A DNA stretch of 64,000 nucleotides from Caldimonas manganoxidans ATCC BAA-369 (GTDB lineage: Bacteria > Pseudomonadota > Gammaproteobacteria > Burkholderiales > Burkholderiaceae_C): contig NZ_KB905930.1 in assembly GCF_000381125.1 (NCBI RefSeq), forward strand, positions 1 to 64,000, given 5' to 3'. Shown here piece by piece: positions 45,673-55,381 of the stretch. Under the pieces are notes generated by a model. That model had not been told where the DNA came from, did no database searches, and saw nothing but the letters and a program-made list of their open reading frames with translations. The translations under genes were made by a program, and so were the position numbers. Position 1 is the first letter of the stretch. Each line of letters begins with the position of its first letter.

Positions 45673-47499
45673 TCAGGGGCCCGCCGGGGCGGTGCGGGCG
45701 GCTTCCAGGCGGCGCCGGCGCTCGTGCACCTCGCGGTAGCGTTGCAGGGCCGTCGGGTCCCGGGCGGCTTGCTCGATCAGGCGCGATTCTTCCGCTTTCA
45801 GGCGTTCGACGATCAGGCGGTCCAGCAGGGCGCGCAAGTCCGAAAAGTCGAGACCGTCGTCCGGGTGTATGGCGCCGGTCAATCGGCGTGCCGCCTCGTG
45901 CAGGGGGTGGCCCGACAGCGCTTGATCCAGCACGGACCAGGGTTGTGGGCCGTGTTCGGCCATGTAGCGTTCGAGCCAAGCGCACAGCGCGCCCAGCGGT
46001 GCAGGCAAGGCATGCAGCAGCTCATGGTCTTCGCCGGTGAGTTGGTCCCACCACGCGCTGTGCAGCCACAACAAGCGCACGGCCTGCTCGGCCGGCCCCG
46101 GTGGGGCTCGACGTGGGCCGATCGGGCCGGGCGTTTGCTCGCGCCTGCGCCAGTCGCTGCGGCGCGCCAGACCGTCGCTGCTGCGTCCCGCCGAGGGCGG
46201 GCGCCCCTGCCACAGGGCCAACAGATCGGCAGGGTTGAGGCCGCCGGCCTGGGCCAGTTCGGCCAGGATTTGCTGCTTGAGCACGCCCTCGGGCAGGGCG
46301 TTCCACAGGGGTTTGGCGGCGGCCAGCATGTGCGCGCGGCCTTCGGCGCTGTTGATGTCCAGGCCGTCGCGGGCGGTGTCCAGGATCTGCCGTGACAGCG
46401 GCACGGCCTGCGTCACGCACAGGGCGAAGGCCTCGCGCCCATGTTCGCGAATGTAGGAATCCGGGTCGTGCTCGGGGGGCAGGAAAAGGAACTTGATGGT
46501 GCGGGTGTCCGTGGCATGGGGCAGGGCCGCTTCCAGCGCCCGGGTGGCCGCGCGCCGGCCGGCGGCGTCACCGTCGAAGCTGAAGATCAGCGTGTCGGTG
46601 AAGCGCAAGAGTTTATGGACATGGTCGGCCGTGCAGGCCGTGCCCAAAGTGGCCACGGCATTGGGGAAGCCCCATTGAGCCAAGGCGACCACGTCCATAT
46701 AGCCTTCCACCACCAGGGCGTAGCCGTGCTGGCGCAGGGCCTGACGGGCTTCATACAGGCCATAGAGTTCCCGCCCTTTGACGAAGACCGGCGTCTCGGG
46801 GGAATTCAGATACTTCGGTTCTCCCTGGTCGATCACCCGTGCGCCAAAGCCGATGACCTCGCCCCGCACGTTGCGGATCGGGAACATGATGCGGTCGCGA
46901 AAGCGGTCATAGCGCCGGGCGTCCTCGCCTTCGCCCTGCACGATGACCAGGCCGCATTCTTCGAGCAAGGGGTCGTCGTAGCGGGGGAAGGCGCTGGCCA
47001 AGGGGCGCCAGCTGTCTGGGGCATAGCCCAGCCCGAAGCGGGCGGCGATCTCGCCGGTGAGGCCGCGGCGTTTGAGGTAATCGATGGCGCGCGGGCTGGT
47101 CTTGAGCTGCTTGCGGTAGTGGGTGGCCGCGCGCTCGAGCACCTCGGTCAGCGTGTGCTGTCGTTGTCGTTGCTGCTGGGCCTGGGCGCGCTGTTCGGGG
47201 GTGCTGTCGTCTTCGGGCACGGGCAGTCCGGCTTGCTGGGCCAGCTCGCGCACCGCATCGACGAAACCCAAGCCGCTGTGTTCCATCAGGAAGTCGATCG
47301 CATTGCCATGCGCGCCGCAGCCAAAGCAGTGATAGGTCTGGCGTGAGGGGCTGACGATGAAGCTTGGCGTCTTTTCGGCATGGAAGGGGCACAGGCCCTT
47401 GAAATGAATGCCGGCCTTCTTGAGTGCCACGTAGCGGCCCACGATCTCGACGATGTCGAGGCGGGCGAGCAAATCTTGTTTGAAGCCGGTGGGAATCAC
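45673..47499 (-). CDS. dnaG: DNA primase
   Basis: DnaG makes the RNA primers for replication. The GTG start (VIPTGFKQDLLARLDIVEIV) gives 608 residues. Domains: zinc-binding domain (about 35-70; GLCPFHAEKTPSF, YHCFGCGAHGNAIDFL, with ligands Cys, His, Cys, Cys), RNA polymerase core with VEGYMDVVALAQWG (TOPRIM Glu) and FSFDGDAAGRRAA (metal Asp residues), and a C-terminal DnaB-binding domain (about 450-608). It precedes rpoD, as in the macromolecular-synthesis operon, but with a separate rpoD promoter. Confidence 0.96.
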   Translation of the reverse strand: MIPTGFKQDLLARLDIVEIVGRYVALKKAGIHFKGLCPFHAEKTPSFIVSPSRQTYHCFGCGAHGNAIDFLMEHSGLGFVDAVRELAQQAGLPVPEDDSTPEQRAQAQQQRQRQHTLTEVLERAATHYRKQLKTSPRAIDYLKRRGLTGEIAARFGLGYAPDSWRPLASAFPRYDDPLLEECGLVIVQGEGEDARRYDRFRDRIMFPIRNVRGEVIGFGARVIDQGEPKYLNSPETPVFVKGRELYGLYEARQALRQHGYALVVEGYMDVVALAQWGFPNAVATLGTACTADHVHKLLRFTDTLIFSFDGDAAGRRAATRALEAALPHATDTRTIKFLFLPPEHDPDSYIREHGREAFALCVTQAVPLSRQILDTARDGLDINSAEGRAHMLAAAKPLWNALPEGVLKQQILAELAQAGGLNPADLLALWQGRPPSAGRSSDGLARRSDWRRREQTPGPIGPRRAPPGPAEQAVRLLWLHSAWWDQLTGEDHELLHALPAPLGALCAWLERYMAEHGPQPWSVLDQALSGHPLHEAARRLTGAIHPDDGLDFSDLRALLDRLIVERLKAEESRLIEQAARDPTALQRYREVHERRRRLEAARTAPAGP

Positions 47500-47710
47500 C
47501 TCGGCAGTCTACCGCCGGCCGCTGCAGCACGCGCGGGCTCTGCCATGTTGGCGCGTCCAGATGTAGTGAAATTACTCAATCTGTACTTCCTGAGTGGCGC
47601 CGCAGCACAGTCGCAGGTCGGCGTGCTGGCGTATCGAGGGACAACACCGATTTCCATTGATTGACGAGCCAATAGACTGGCCATGATGGTTCCGTCCGAG
47701 GAGGTGTCGT

Positions 47711-48952
47711 GTGTATAACGATCGGCGAAATGTAGTCAAACTTCTTTCTATGGGCCTCTGTGGCGCTGGCATGGCCTTGCCCCGGGCGGGCTGGGCGCGC
47801 ACGGCCTCTGATCCGCTGAGGGTGTGGGTCAATGCCGACAAGGGTCATGAGGGCTTGCGTCGCGTGGCCTTGGCCTATACCCAGCGCACGGGGCGCCCGG
47901 TGGTGGTGGAGCATTTCGAACAGGCCGTCGATCGCTTCGAGGCCGCGATGCGCGATGGGGGCGCGAGTGGGCCAGACATTTGGATTTGGCCGCATGACCG
48001 CATCGGTGACTGGATCCAACGCGGCTGGATCGCGCCGGTGCGGCCGGGCGAAGCCGTGCGCAGCGACATCGTGCAAGTGGCCTGGGACGGATTCACTCTG
48101 GGCGGGCAGGTGTGGGGCTATCCTTTGTCGGTCGAGGCCGTGGCGCTGGTGTACAACAAGGCCTTGGTGGATCGGCCGCCGTCGAGTTTCGAGGAGGTGC
48201 TGACCCTGCATGAAAAGCTCAAGCCCAAAGGCATTCGGGCCTTGGGCTGGGAGACGGGCAGTCCCTATTTCACCTGGCCGTTGATGGCCGCTGGGGGGGC
48301 CTATGTGTTCCAGCGCCGCATCGACGGCAGCTACGACCCGCGCGACACGGGCATCCATCACCCCGGGGCGGTGCGGGCCGGGCAATACCTACAGCAATTG
48401 ATGGCCGCCGGCGTGATCCCGCAGGGTGGCCTCAGCTACTCGGAGGCCGAGGCCGACATGCGCGACGGCCTGCAGGCGATGTGGATCACTGGCCCCTGGG
48501 CCTGGGAGGGGCTGGCGGCCGCGGGTATCGACTTTGGGGTGGCCCCGCTGCCCACGCTGGGGGGCAGGCCGGCCCGGCCCTTCGTCGGCGTGCTCGGGGC
48601 GATGGTGGTGCAAGCCAGCCCGCACCGGGCGTGGGCGGTGGACTTCATCGAAAACCATCTGCTGCGGCCCGAGAGCCTGCACACCATCAATGCCGACAAG
48701 CCCCTGGGCGTGCCGGCCTCGCGCCGGATGTTCTGGCGCCTGTATGCCGATGCCCGGGTGCGGGCCTCGATGGAGGCGATCTACGCGGGCCGGCCCATGC
48801 CGAGCAATCCGGAGATGACATGGTTCTGGCAGCACCTGTCGGCGGCGCTGCGCGAGATCAACGCCGGCCGTCCCCCACGGGAGGCGCTCGAAGCAGCGGC
48901 CGCGCAAATTCGAGCCTTGGCCGTGCAGGGGCGGCCGGTGGCCAGCCGTTGA
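47711..48952 (+). CDS. Orphan maltose/maltodextrin-binding-like protein (MalE family), probably Tat-exported
   Basis: This 413-residue extracellular solute-binding protein is a clear homologue of E. coli MalE along its length: VWVNADKGHEGLRRVA, GPDIWIWPHDRIGDW, WGYPLSVEAVALVYNKAL, SPYFTWPLMAAGGAYVF, MWITGPWAWEGLAAAGIDFG, PFVGVLGAMVVQAS. The N-terminus RRNVVKLLSMGLCGAGMALP is a possible Tat signal. The GTG start follows GAGGAGG. No permease, ATPase or glucan-degrading gene is adjacent, so it is either served by unlinked components or has another ligand-binding role. Confidence 0.88.
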   Translation: MYNDRRNVVKLLSMGLCGAGMALPRAGWARTASDPLRVWVNADKGHEGLRRVALAYTQRTGRPVVVEHFEQAVDRFEAAMRDGGASGPDIWIWPHDRIGDWIQRGWIAPVRPGEAVRSDIVQVAWDGFTLGGQVWGYPLSVEAVALVYNKALVDRPPSSFEEVLTLHEKLKPKGIRALGWETGSPYFTWPLMAAGGAYVFQRRIDGSYDPRDTGIHHPGAVRAGQYLQQLMAAGVIPQGGLSYSEAEADMRDGLQAMWITGPWAWEGLAAAGIDFGVAPLPTLGGRPARPFVGVLGAMVVQASPHRAWAVDFIENHLLRPESLHTINADKPLGVPASRRMFWRLYADARVRASMEAIYAGRPMPSNPEMTWFWQHLSAALREINAGRPPREALEAAAAQIRALAVQGRPVASR

Positions 48953-48956
48953 CGCT

Positions 48957-50744
48957 TCACTGGCCGCGCACCGCGCCTTCGCGGCGTGGATCGGCAGCCC
49001 CCAGCCAGCCGCGAGGCTGACGCTGCAGGGCCTGGGCGCCGCTGGTCATGGGGGCTTCGCGCACCGTGTGTCCACGCCGGCGCAGCGCCTCCAGTGTGGC
49101 GGCTGGAAAGCGCCCTTCCTCCAGCAGCAAGGGCCCGCCGGTGGTGCCGAAGTTGGGCTGGTCGATGGCCTGCTGCGCGTCCAGGCCCCAGGCCAGGGTG
49201 CCCAGCAGTACTTTGGCGGTGTAATGGATGATCCACGCTCCGCCGGGCGAGCCCACGTTGAGCACGAGCTGGCCGCCGGCGCGCTCGAAGACCAGCGTGG
49301 GGCTCATCGACGAGCGAGGGCGCTTGCCGGGTTCGACCCGGTTGGCCACGGGCCGGCCGTGGGCATCGGTGGGAACGAAGGCGAAGTCGGTGAGCTGGTT
49401 GTTGAGCAAGAAGCCGCCGGGCAGGCCTGTGCCGCCATCGACGAGTTGCCGGGCACCGAAGGCATCCTCGATCGTCGTGGTCATCGCCACGGCGCGGCCC
49501 TCGCGGTCGATGACCGACAGATGCGAGGTGCCGCGCTCGGGGGCCTCGGGCTGAGGGGCCCAGACGCTGTGCTGGCCCCCGGGGCGGCCGGGTCGCGCTC
49601 TCGGCATCGCGTGCGGGCTGATCAGCCGGGCGCGTTCGGCCAGGTAGGCGGGGGCGAGCAGGCTGCTCCAGTGACCTGCCGGCGGCGCGACGAAATCCGG
49701 GTCGGCCACGTACTGGGCGCGGTCGGCAAAGGCCAGCCGGGAGGCTTCGGCGTAGGCATGCAGGAAGTCGGGGCCGGGCAAGGCCGCTGGCCGCGCCGCT
49801 GCGGGTGGGGCCACGTGTTCGAGCAGGCCCAGGATCTGCGCGATGGCCAGATGGCCAGACGACGGTGGCGGGAAGCCGCACACCTGCCACGTGCGCCAGG
49901 GGCTGCACAGGGCTTCGCGCCGCCGCACCTGGTAGGCGGCCAGGTCGGCTTCGCTCAGGCGTCCGGGGCGCACCGGGTGGTTACGGACCTTGGCCACGAT
50001 GCTGCGGGCGATCGGCCCACGATAGAAAGCATCGGCCCCCTCGCGGGCCAGCGTGCGCAGGATGGCCGCCAGCGCCGGGTTGCGCAGCCGGTGGCCCACG
50101 GGATGGGGGGCGCCGTCGGGGCCGTAGAAGTAGGCGGCGGCGGCCGGGTCGCGCCGCAGGTGTTCATCGGATCGCAGCAGGGCGTGCAGGCGCGGCCCGA
50201 CCGCAAAGCCTTCATCGGCCAATGCGATGGCAGGCTCGAAGAGCTGGGCCCAAGGCAAGCGGCCGTGGGCCCGATGGACGGCCTCCAACAGGCGCATCAG
50301 GCCGGGTGTGCCTACCGACAAGCCACCAACGACGGCCTCGCGAAAGGGCAACGGGCGGCCTTGGGCATCGAGGAACAGACCTTCGTCAGCAGCCGCCGGG
50401 GCGGTTTCGCGGCCGTCCCAGGCGTCGAGCCGTTGGCCGTCCCAGTGCAGCAGGAAGGCGCCGCCGCCGATGCCGCTGGATTGTGGTTCGACGAGGGTGA
50501 GGACCAATTGCGCAGCGATGGCCGCATCCGCAGCCGTGCCGCCGGCGCGCAGCATGCGCCAGCCGGCGTCGGCGGCCAACGGGTGTGCGGCGGCCACGGC
50601 CTGCTCGCGCACGAGCACGGCCGAGTGTTGGCGCACACCCGAGGCTGCCTCCGGCTGGTGCGGCCGGGCGGTGTCCGGCGTTGGCGCCGCCGCGCAGCCC
50701 AGCAGCAGGGCCAGCGACGCGGCGCACGCTGCGAGGCCTCGCAT
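48957..50744 (-). CDS. ggt: Gamma-glutamyltransferase (glutathione hydrolase), predicted lipoprotein
   Basis: Ggt cleaves the gamma-glutamyl bond of glutathione in the periplasm. The 595-residue precursor has a lipoprotein-like signal (LALLLGC, Cys17) and the family landmarks AAHPLAADAGWRMLRAGGTA, SSGIGGGAFLLHWDG and RETAP (Arg for the substrate carboxylate). Autocleavage should occur before Thr406 (ERGTSHLSVID), giving large and small subunits, and the glycine-rich NVGSPGGAWI binds substrate. It ends 4 bp from the convergent MalE-like gene and lies 9 bp behind the dehydrogenase gene on its right, so the two may be cotranscribed. Confidence 0.95.
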   Translation of the reverse strand: MRGLAACAASLALLLGCAAAPTPDTARPHQPEAASGVRQHSAVLVREQAVAAAHPLAADAGWRMLRAGGTAADAAIAAQLVLTLVEPQSSGIGGGAFLLHWDGQRLDAWDGRETAPAAADEGLFLDAQGRPLPFREAVVGGLSVGTPGLMRLLEAVHRAHGRLPWAQLFEPAIALADEGFAVGPRLHALLRSDEHLRRDPAAAAYFYGPDGAPHPVGHRLRNPALAAILRTLAREGADAFYRGPIARSIVAKVRNHPVRPGRLSEADLAAYQVRRREALCSPWRTWQVCGFPPPSSGHLAIAQILGLLEHVAPPAAARPAALPGPDFLHAYAEASRLAFADRAQYVADPDFVAPPAGHWSSLLAPAYLAERARLISPHAMPRARPGRPGGQHSVWAPQPEAPERGTSHLSVIDREGRAVAMTTTIEDAFGARQLVDGGTGLPGGFLLNNQLTDFAFVPTDAHGRPVANRVEPGKRPRSSMSPTLVFERAGGQLVLNVGSPGGAWIIHYTAKVLLGTLAWGLDAQQAIDQPNFGTTGGPLLLEEGRFPAATLEALRRRGHTVREAPMTSGAQALQRQPRGWLGAADPRREGAVRGQ

Positions 50745-50753
50745 GGCAGGGGC

Positions 50754-51512
50754 TCAGCGGGGTGCCAGCCGGATCGCGCCGTCCAGGCGGATCACCTCGC
50801 CGTTGAGCATCTCGTTGGTGATGATCTGGTGCACGAGCTTGGCGTAATCCTCGGGGGTGCCCAGGCGGCTGGGGAAGGGCACGCTGGCGGCCAGGGCGTC
50901 TTGCACCTCTTTGGGCATGCCAAACAGCATGGGTGTGCCGAAGATGCCAGGGGCGATCGTCATGTTGCGAATGCCGTTGCGTGCCAGGTCGCGGGCAATC
51001 GGCAGCGTCATGCCGACCACCCCGCCCTTGGAGGCGGAATAGGCCGCTTGTCCAATTTGGCCGTCATAGGCTGCCACCGAGGCGGTGGAGATCAGCACGC
51101 CGCGCTCGCCCGTGGGCTCGGGGTCGTTTTTGCACATGGCCTCGGCCGCCAGGCGGATCATGTTGAAGGTGCCGATCAGGTTGACGGTGATCGTCTTGGT
51201 GAAGACGGCCAGCGGATGGGCGCCGTCTTTGCCGACGGTCTTGACCGCCGGAGCGATGCCGGCACAGTTGACCAGGCCCACCAGCTTGCCCAACGCGACG
51301 GCTTGGGCGACCACGGCCTTGCCATCGTCCTCACTGGCCACGTCGCATTTCACGAACGCGCCGCCGATGTCGCGGGCCACGGCCTCGCCCTTGTCGACCT
51401 GCAGGTCGGCGATCACGACTTTGCCGCCTTCACGCGCCAGCATGCGCGCCGTGCCTTCGCCCAGGCCCGAGGCACCACCGGTGACGATGAAGACTTTGCC
51501 TTGAATGTCCAT
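50754..51512 (-). CDS. 3-hydroxyacyl-CoA dehydrogenase of the short-chain (HSD17B10-like) type
   Basis: This 252-residue NAD-dependent short-chain dehydrogenase most resembles the type II 3-hydroxyacyl-CoA dehydrogenases: TGGASGLGEGTARML (nucleotide loop), NCAGIAPA, STASVAAYDGQIGQAAYSAS and catalytic YxxxK in YSASKGG, and IAPGIFGTPML. GAGGAG lies before the start at 51512. It points away from the 2-aminobenzoyl-CoA cluster across a 199-bp divergent promoter region holding an operator-like repeat. It could oxidise beta-hydroxyacyl-CoA produced by ring cleavage or by branched-chain amino acid breakdown. Confidence 0.9.
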   Translation of the reverse strand: MDIQGKVFIVTGGASGLGEGTARMLAREGGKVVIADLQVDKGEAVARDIGGAFVKCDVASEDDGKAVVAQAVALGKLVGLVNCAGIAPAVKTVGKDGAHPLAVFTKTITVNLIGTFNMIRLAAEAMCKNDPEPTGERGVLISTASVAAYDGQIGQAAYSASKGGVVGMTLPIARDLARNGIRNMTIAPGIFGTPMLFGMPKEVQDALAASVPFPSRLGTPEDYAKLVHQIITNEMLNGEVIRLDGAIRLAPR

Positions 51513-51549
51513 GAATGCGCTCCTCGTGTGGATGGGGGTCGAAATGACG

Positions 51550-51565
51550 TTGACGTAAACGTCAA
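51550..51565. promoter_or_regulatory. LiuR-like inverted repeat in the divergent promoter region
   Basis: TTGACGTAAACGTCAA consists of the perfect half-sites TTGACGT and ACGTCAA around AA. It lies 38 bp before the start of the short-chain dehydrogenase gene. In the opposite orientation it matches the etfB site at 17382-17397 in 14 of 16 positions. Spacing and symmetry resemble MerR-family LiuR sites. Confidence 0.65.
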
Positions 51566-51651
51566 TTGTGGCCCAAACCTCGCAACGGCCGAAAGGGCGA
51601 CCGAAGGCCCCGGTGAAAACCCGGGTGGGGTTGATCCTAAGGGTGAATTGC

Positions 51652-51680
51652 TTGAATACCAAATACTTGAGGTCTAAATT
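51652..51680 (+). promoter_or_regulatory. Sigma-70 promoter of the 2-aminobenzoyl-CoA cluster
   Basis: TTGAAT (51652-51657) and TAAATT (51675-51680) are separated by 17 bp in an unusually AT-rich segment, giving a leader of about 25 nt. The palindrome AAATTAATTT (51676-51685) overlaps the -10 box and could be a MarR-type operator half; the MarR gene lies three genes downstream. Confidence 0.62.
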
Positions 51681-51711
51681 AATTTCATCACCACCTCTTG
51701 GGGTCATGGGC

Positions 51712-54063
51712 ATGAGGATCGTGTGCATCGGAGGCGGCCCGGCCGGCCTGTACTTTGCATTGCTGATGAAGCGTGCCGATCCGTCCCATGACGTCACCGT
51801 GGTCGAGCGGCATCGCCCGTATGACACTTTCGGCTGGGGGGTGGTGTTTTCGGATCAGACCCTGGGCAACTTGCAGCAGGCCGACCCCGAGACGGCCTCG
51901 CAGATCCTCGACGCCTTCAACCACTGGGACGACATCGACGTGCACATTCGCGGACGCACGATCCGCTCGGGCGGGCATGGCTTTTGCGGCATCGGGCGCA
52001 AGCGTCTGCTCAACATCCTGCAGGCTCGTTGTGAGGCCCTGGGGGTCAAGCTGGTGTTCGAGACCGAAGTGGGCGGCGATGAAGAGTTTCCCGATGCCGA
52101 TCTCATCATCGCCAGCGACGGGCTCAACAGCCGCATTCGCAACAAGTACGCCGCGATCTTCCAGCCCGACATCGATGTGCGGCGCTGCCGCTTCGTGTGG
52201 TTGGGTACGCACAAGCTGTTCGAAGCCTTCACCTTCGCGTTCGAGGAGACCGAACACGGCTGGTTCCAGGCGCATGCCTACCGCTACGATGCCCACACAT
52301 CCACCTTCATCGTCGAGACGCCGGAGGAGGTCTGGCTCAAAGCGGGGCTGGACAAGATGGGGAAGGAGGAGTCCATCGCCTTTTGCGAGCGGCTCTTCGC
52401 CAAGTACCTCGATGGCCACAAGCTGATGTCCAATGCCGCCCACCTGCGGGGCTCGGCGCAGTGGATCAAGTTTCCGCGCGTGGTGTGCAAGACCTGGGTG
52501 CATCACAACGGCCGCGCACCGGTGGTGTTGATGGGCGATGCGGCCCACACGGCTCATTTCTCGATCGGCTCGGGCACCAAGCTGGCGCTGGAGGATGCGA
52601 TCGAGCTGGTGCGCAGCATCCAGCGTCATCCCGGCGACCTGGCCGCGGCTTTGCGCGACTACGAAGCCGTGCGCAGCGTCGAGGTGCTGCGCATCCAGAA
52701 TGCGGCGCGCAATTCGACCGAGTGGTTCGAGAACGTCTCACGTTATGTGAACTTGCCGCCCGAGCAGTTCGCCTACTCGTTGTTGACGCGCAGTCAGCGC
52801 ATCAGCCACGAGAACCTGCGTTTGCGTGACAAAGCGTATGTGGAGGGCTTCGAGCGCTGGCTGGCCGAGCGCTGCGGGGGGCCGTCACGAGCCGGCCGCG
52901 CGCCGGTGCCGCCGATGTTCACGCCCTTCAGCGTGCGCGGCGTGACCTTGAAGAACCGTGTGGTCGTCTCGCCGATGGCGCAATACTCGGCCGTCGAGGG
53001 GCTGCCGGGCGACTATCACCTGGTGCACTTGGGGGCGCGGGCCATGGGCGGGGCCGCCTTGGTGTTTGCCGAGATGACTTGCGTGTCGCCCGAGGCGCGC
53101 ATCACCCCGGGGTGTCCGGGCCTGTGGAACGATGCCCAGCGCGAGGCCTGGAAGCGCATCGTCGATTACGTGCACACCCACACCGATGCCAAGATCGGCA
53201 TGCAGCTCGGACATGCGGGTGCCAAGGGCTCGACGAACATTCCCTGGCAGGACGACGGGGGCGATCGGCCGCTGCGCAAGGGCAATTGGCCGCTGCTGTC
53301 CGCCTCGGCTGTGCCCTACCTCGACGATGGGCCACTGCCGCGTGCCATGACTCGCCAGGACATGGATCGCGTGCGCGAAGACTTCGTGGCGGCGGCCCGG
53401 CGTGCGGCGCAGGCCGGTTTCGACTGGCTGGAGTTGCACTGCGCACATGGCTACCTGCTGTCGAGCTTCATTTCGCCGCTGACCAACCGGCGCACCGACG
53501 ACTACGGTGGGTCGCTGGCCAACCGCTTGCGCTACCCGCTGGAGGTGTTTACCGCGCTGCGCGAGGTCTGGCCGCAGGATCGCCCGATGTCGGTGCGCAT
53601 TTCCGCGCACGACTGGGTGGAAGGCGGCATCACCCCGGACGATGCAGTGGCCATCGGCCGGGCCTTCAAGGCCGTGGGCGCCGATGTGATCGATTGTTCC
53701 TCGGGTCAGGTCAGCCCCCATCAAAAGCCGGTGTACGGCCGCATGTACCAGACGCCTTTTGCCGACCGCGTGCGCAACGAGGCCGGCATCGCCACGATCG
53801 CGGTTGGGGCCATCACCGAGGCCGACCAGGTCAACGGCATCATCGCCGCCGGCCGGGCCGATTTGTGTGCGATCGCACGCCCGCACTTGGCCAACCCGTC
53901 ATGGACGCTGCTGGAGGCTGCCCGGCTCGGCTATGGCGATGTGGACTGGCCGGTGCAGTATCTGTCGGCCAAGAGCCAGCTCGAGCGCAACCTCGAGCGT
54001 GAGAGGGCGATGTCAGGCCGCCTGGCCGCGGCCGAACAGGCCAACCGAGCCTTGGGGGTGTGA
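51712..54063 (+). CDS. abmA: 2-aminobenzoyl-CoA monooxygenase/reductase (bifunctional salicylyl-CoA 5-hydroxylase type)
   Basis: This two-domain flavoenzyme hydroxylates and then reduces 2-aminobenzoyl-CoA, removing ring aromaticity. The start at 51712 is preferred over 51706 because GGGG lies 8 bases upstream. The 783-residue product has an FAD monooxygenase domain (1-395; [46 protein letters not shown]) and, from about 402, an old-yellow-enzyme-type FMN domain ([32 protein letters not shown]-like [31 protein letters not shown]). Size and order match the Azoarcus enzyme. Salicylyl-CoA 5-hydroxylase is the close alternative. It is the first gene of the plus-strand cluster. Confidence 0.9.
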   Translation: MRIVCIGGGPAGLYFALLMKRADPSHDVTVVERHRPYDTFGWGVVFSDQTLGNLQQADPETASQILDAFNHWDDIDVHIRGRTIRSGGHGFCGIGRKRLLNILQARCEALGVKLVFETEVGGDEEFPDADLIIASDGLNSRIRNKYAAIFQPDIDVRRCRFVWLGTHKLFEAFTFAFEETEHGWFQAHAYRYDAHTSTFIVETPEEVWLKAGLDKMGKEESIAFCERLFAKYLDGHKLMSNAAHLRGSAQWIKFPRVVCKTWVHHNGRAPVVLMGDAAHTAHFSIGSGTKLALEDAIELVRSIQRHPGDLAAALRDYEAVRSVEVLRIQNAARNSTEWFENVSRYVNLPPEQFAYSLLTRSQRISHENLRLRDKAYVEGFERWLAERCGGPSRAGRAPVPPMFTPFSVRGVTLKNRVVVSPMAQYSAVEGLPGDYHLVHLGARAMGGAALVFAEMTCVSPEARITPGCPGLWNDAQREAWKRIVDYVHTHTDAKIGMQLGHAGAKGSTNIPWQDDGGDRPLRKGNWPLLSASAVPYLDDGPLPRAMTRQDMDRVREDFVAAARRAAQAGFDWLELHCAHGYLLSSFISPLTNRRTDDYGGSLANRLRYPLEVFTALREVWPQDRPMSVRISAHDWVEGGITPDDAVAIGRAFKAVGADVIDCSSGQVSPHQKPVYGRMYQTPFADRVRNEAGIATIAVGAITEADQVNGIIAAGRADLCAIARPHLANPSWTLLEAARLGYGDVDWPVQYLSAKSQLERNLERERAMSGRLAAAEQANRALGV

Positions 54064-54065
54064 GC

Positions 54066-54830
54066 ATGGTCACCGCGCGACATGCCGTCATCACCGGTGC
54101 GGCTCGCGGCATCGGTGCGGCCATTGCGCGCCGTCTGGCCGCGCAGGGGCACCGGCTCACGCTGATGGGGCGCACGGCGCAGGCCCTCGAAGCCCTGCGC
54201 GCGCAATTGCCGGGTCAGGGGCATGCGGTGGCGGCCGTGGACGTGGCCGACGCGGCGTCGGTGGAACGGGCCTTTGCCCGGGCGCGTGAGGTGTCTGGCC
54301 CAGTGGAGATCCTCGTGAACAACGCCGGCCAGGCCGAAAGCGCGCCCTTGGCCAAGACCGATGTGGCGCTGTGGCAGCGCATGCTCGATGTCAACCTCAC
54401 CGGCACCTACCTGTGCACTCGCGCTGCGCTGCCTGATCTGCTGCAGGCCGGCTGGGGCCGCATCGTCAACGTCGCCAGCACGGCCGGCTTGCGCGGCTAT
54501 GCCTACGTCACGGCCTATACCGCGGCCAAGCATGGGGTGGTGGGCCTGACACGCGCGTTGGCTTTGGAGCTGGCCCGCCAGGGCATCACGGTCAATGCCG
54601 TGTGCCCGGGCTATACCGAGACCGACCTGCTGCGCCACAGCATCGAAGGCATCGTCGCCAAGACCGGACGCAGCCCAGCCCAGGTGCGTGCCGAGTTGAC
54701 CGCCGCCAACCCCCAGGGCCGCCTGGTGCAGCCTGAGGAGGTGGCCGATGCGGTGGCCTGGTTGTGCGCAGAGGCCGCCGCGGCGGTGACGGGGCAGGCG
54801 ATCTCGGTCAGTGGCGGGGAGGTCATGTGA
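54066..54830 (+). CDS. Short-chain dehydrogenase of the 2-aminobenzoyl-CoA cluster
   Basis: The 254-residue SDR has TGAARGIGAAIARRL (cofactor loop), NNAGQAESAPL, ASTAGLRGYAYVTAYTAAKH (Ser and YxxxK catalysis) and VCPGYTETDLLR. The start at 54066 lies 2 bases after the abmA stop; GTG 54060 is an alternative. It resembles 3-hydroxybutyrate and 3-oxoacyl dehydrogenases. In this cluster it may reduce or oxidise the cyclic hydroxy/oxo-CoA formed by AbmA or a later beta-oxidation intermediate. Confidence 0.88.
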   Translation: MVTARHAVITGAARGIGAAIARRLAAQGHRLTLMGRTAQALEALRAQLPGQGHAVAAVDVADAASVERAFARAREVSGPVEILVNNAGQAESAPLAKTDVALWQRMLDVNLTGTYLCTRAALPDLLQAGWGRIVNVASTAGLRGYAYVTAYTAAKHGVVGLTRALALELARQGITVNAVCPGYTETDLLRHSIEGIVAKTGRSPAQVRAELTAANPQGRLVQPEEVADAVAWLCAEAAAAVTGQAISVSGGEVM

Positions 54831-55381
54831 AGCGCGGCTCCAAACTCCGTCTCGTGAGCGGCCTGGATGAGCACAGCATCGGCTTGGAGGCGCGCGCGGC
54901 CTCGGACGATCACATGGCGCTCAAGCTATGGTTGCGCTTGTTGGCCTGCAGCACCCAGATCGAAACCGAGATCCGCAAGCGTCTGCGTGCGCGCTTTGGC
55001 ATCACCTTGTCCCGCTTCGACTACCTGGCTCAGTTGTACCGACATCCCGAAGGTTTGCGCATGAGCGCCTTGTCGCGCTACCGGATGGTCACCGGCGGCA
55101 GCATCACCGGGCTGACCGACGAGCTGGAGAAGGAGGGGCTCGTCTTGCGCGAGCCGTCCCCCGAGGATCGGCGTGCATTTCAGCTGCGGCTCACCGCCGA
55201 AGGCCGCCGCGTTTTCGAGCGCATCGCCGCCGAACACGAGGCCTGGGTCATCGAGTTCTTTTCCGACTTGCGAGCGTCCGATCGCAAGGTCCTGTACGAG
55301 CTGCTGGGCGAGCTGCGTGTGCACATGGCCGCACGCCAAGCCGCTCCTTCGTCATCCACTGCATCGAGTGAGCTTGCATGA
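54827..55381 (+). CDS. MarR-family transcriptional regulator of the cluster
   Basis: The GTG at 54827 follows GGGGAGG and overlaps the SDR stop by 4 bases. The 184-residue product has the MarR winged helix (about 60-125): [40 protein letters not shown], and a wing with [20 protein letters not shown]. It has ~25 more N-terminal residues than a minimal MarR. Embedded in the cluster, it is likely a repressor released by an aryl-CoA such as 2-aminobenzoyl-CoA; the ligand is inference. Confidence 0.9.
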   Translation: MKRGSKLRLVSGLDEHSIGLEARAASDDHMALKLWLRLLACSTQIETEIRKRLRARFGITLSRFDYLAQLYRHPEGLRMSALSRYRMVTGGSITGLTDELEKEGLVLREPSPEDRRAFQLRLTAEGRRVFERIAAEHEAWVIEFFSDLRASDRKVLYELLGELRVHMAARQAAPSSSTASSELA

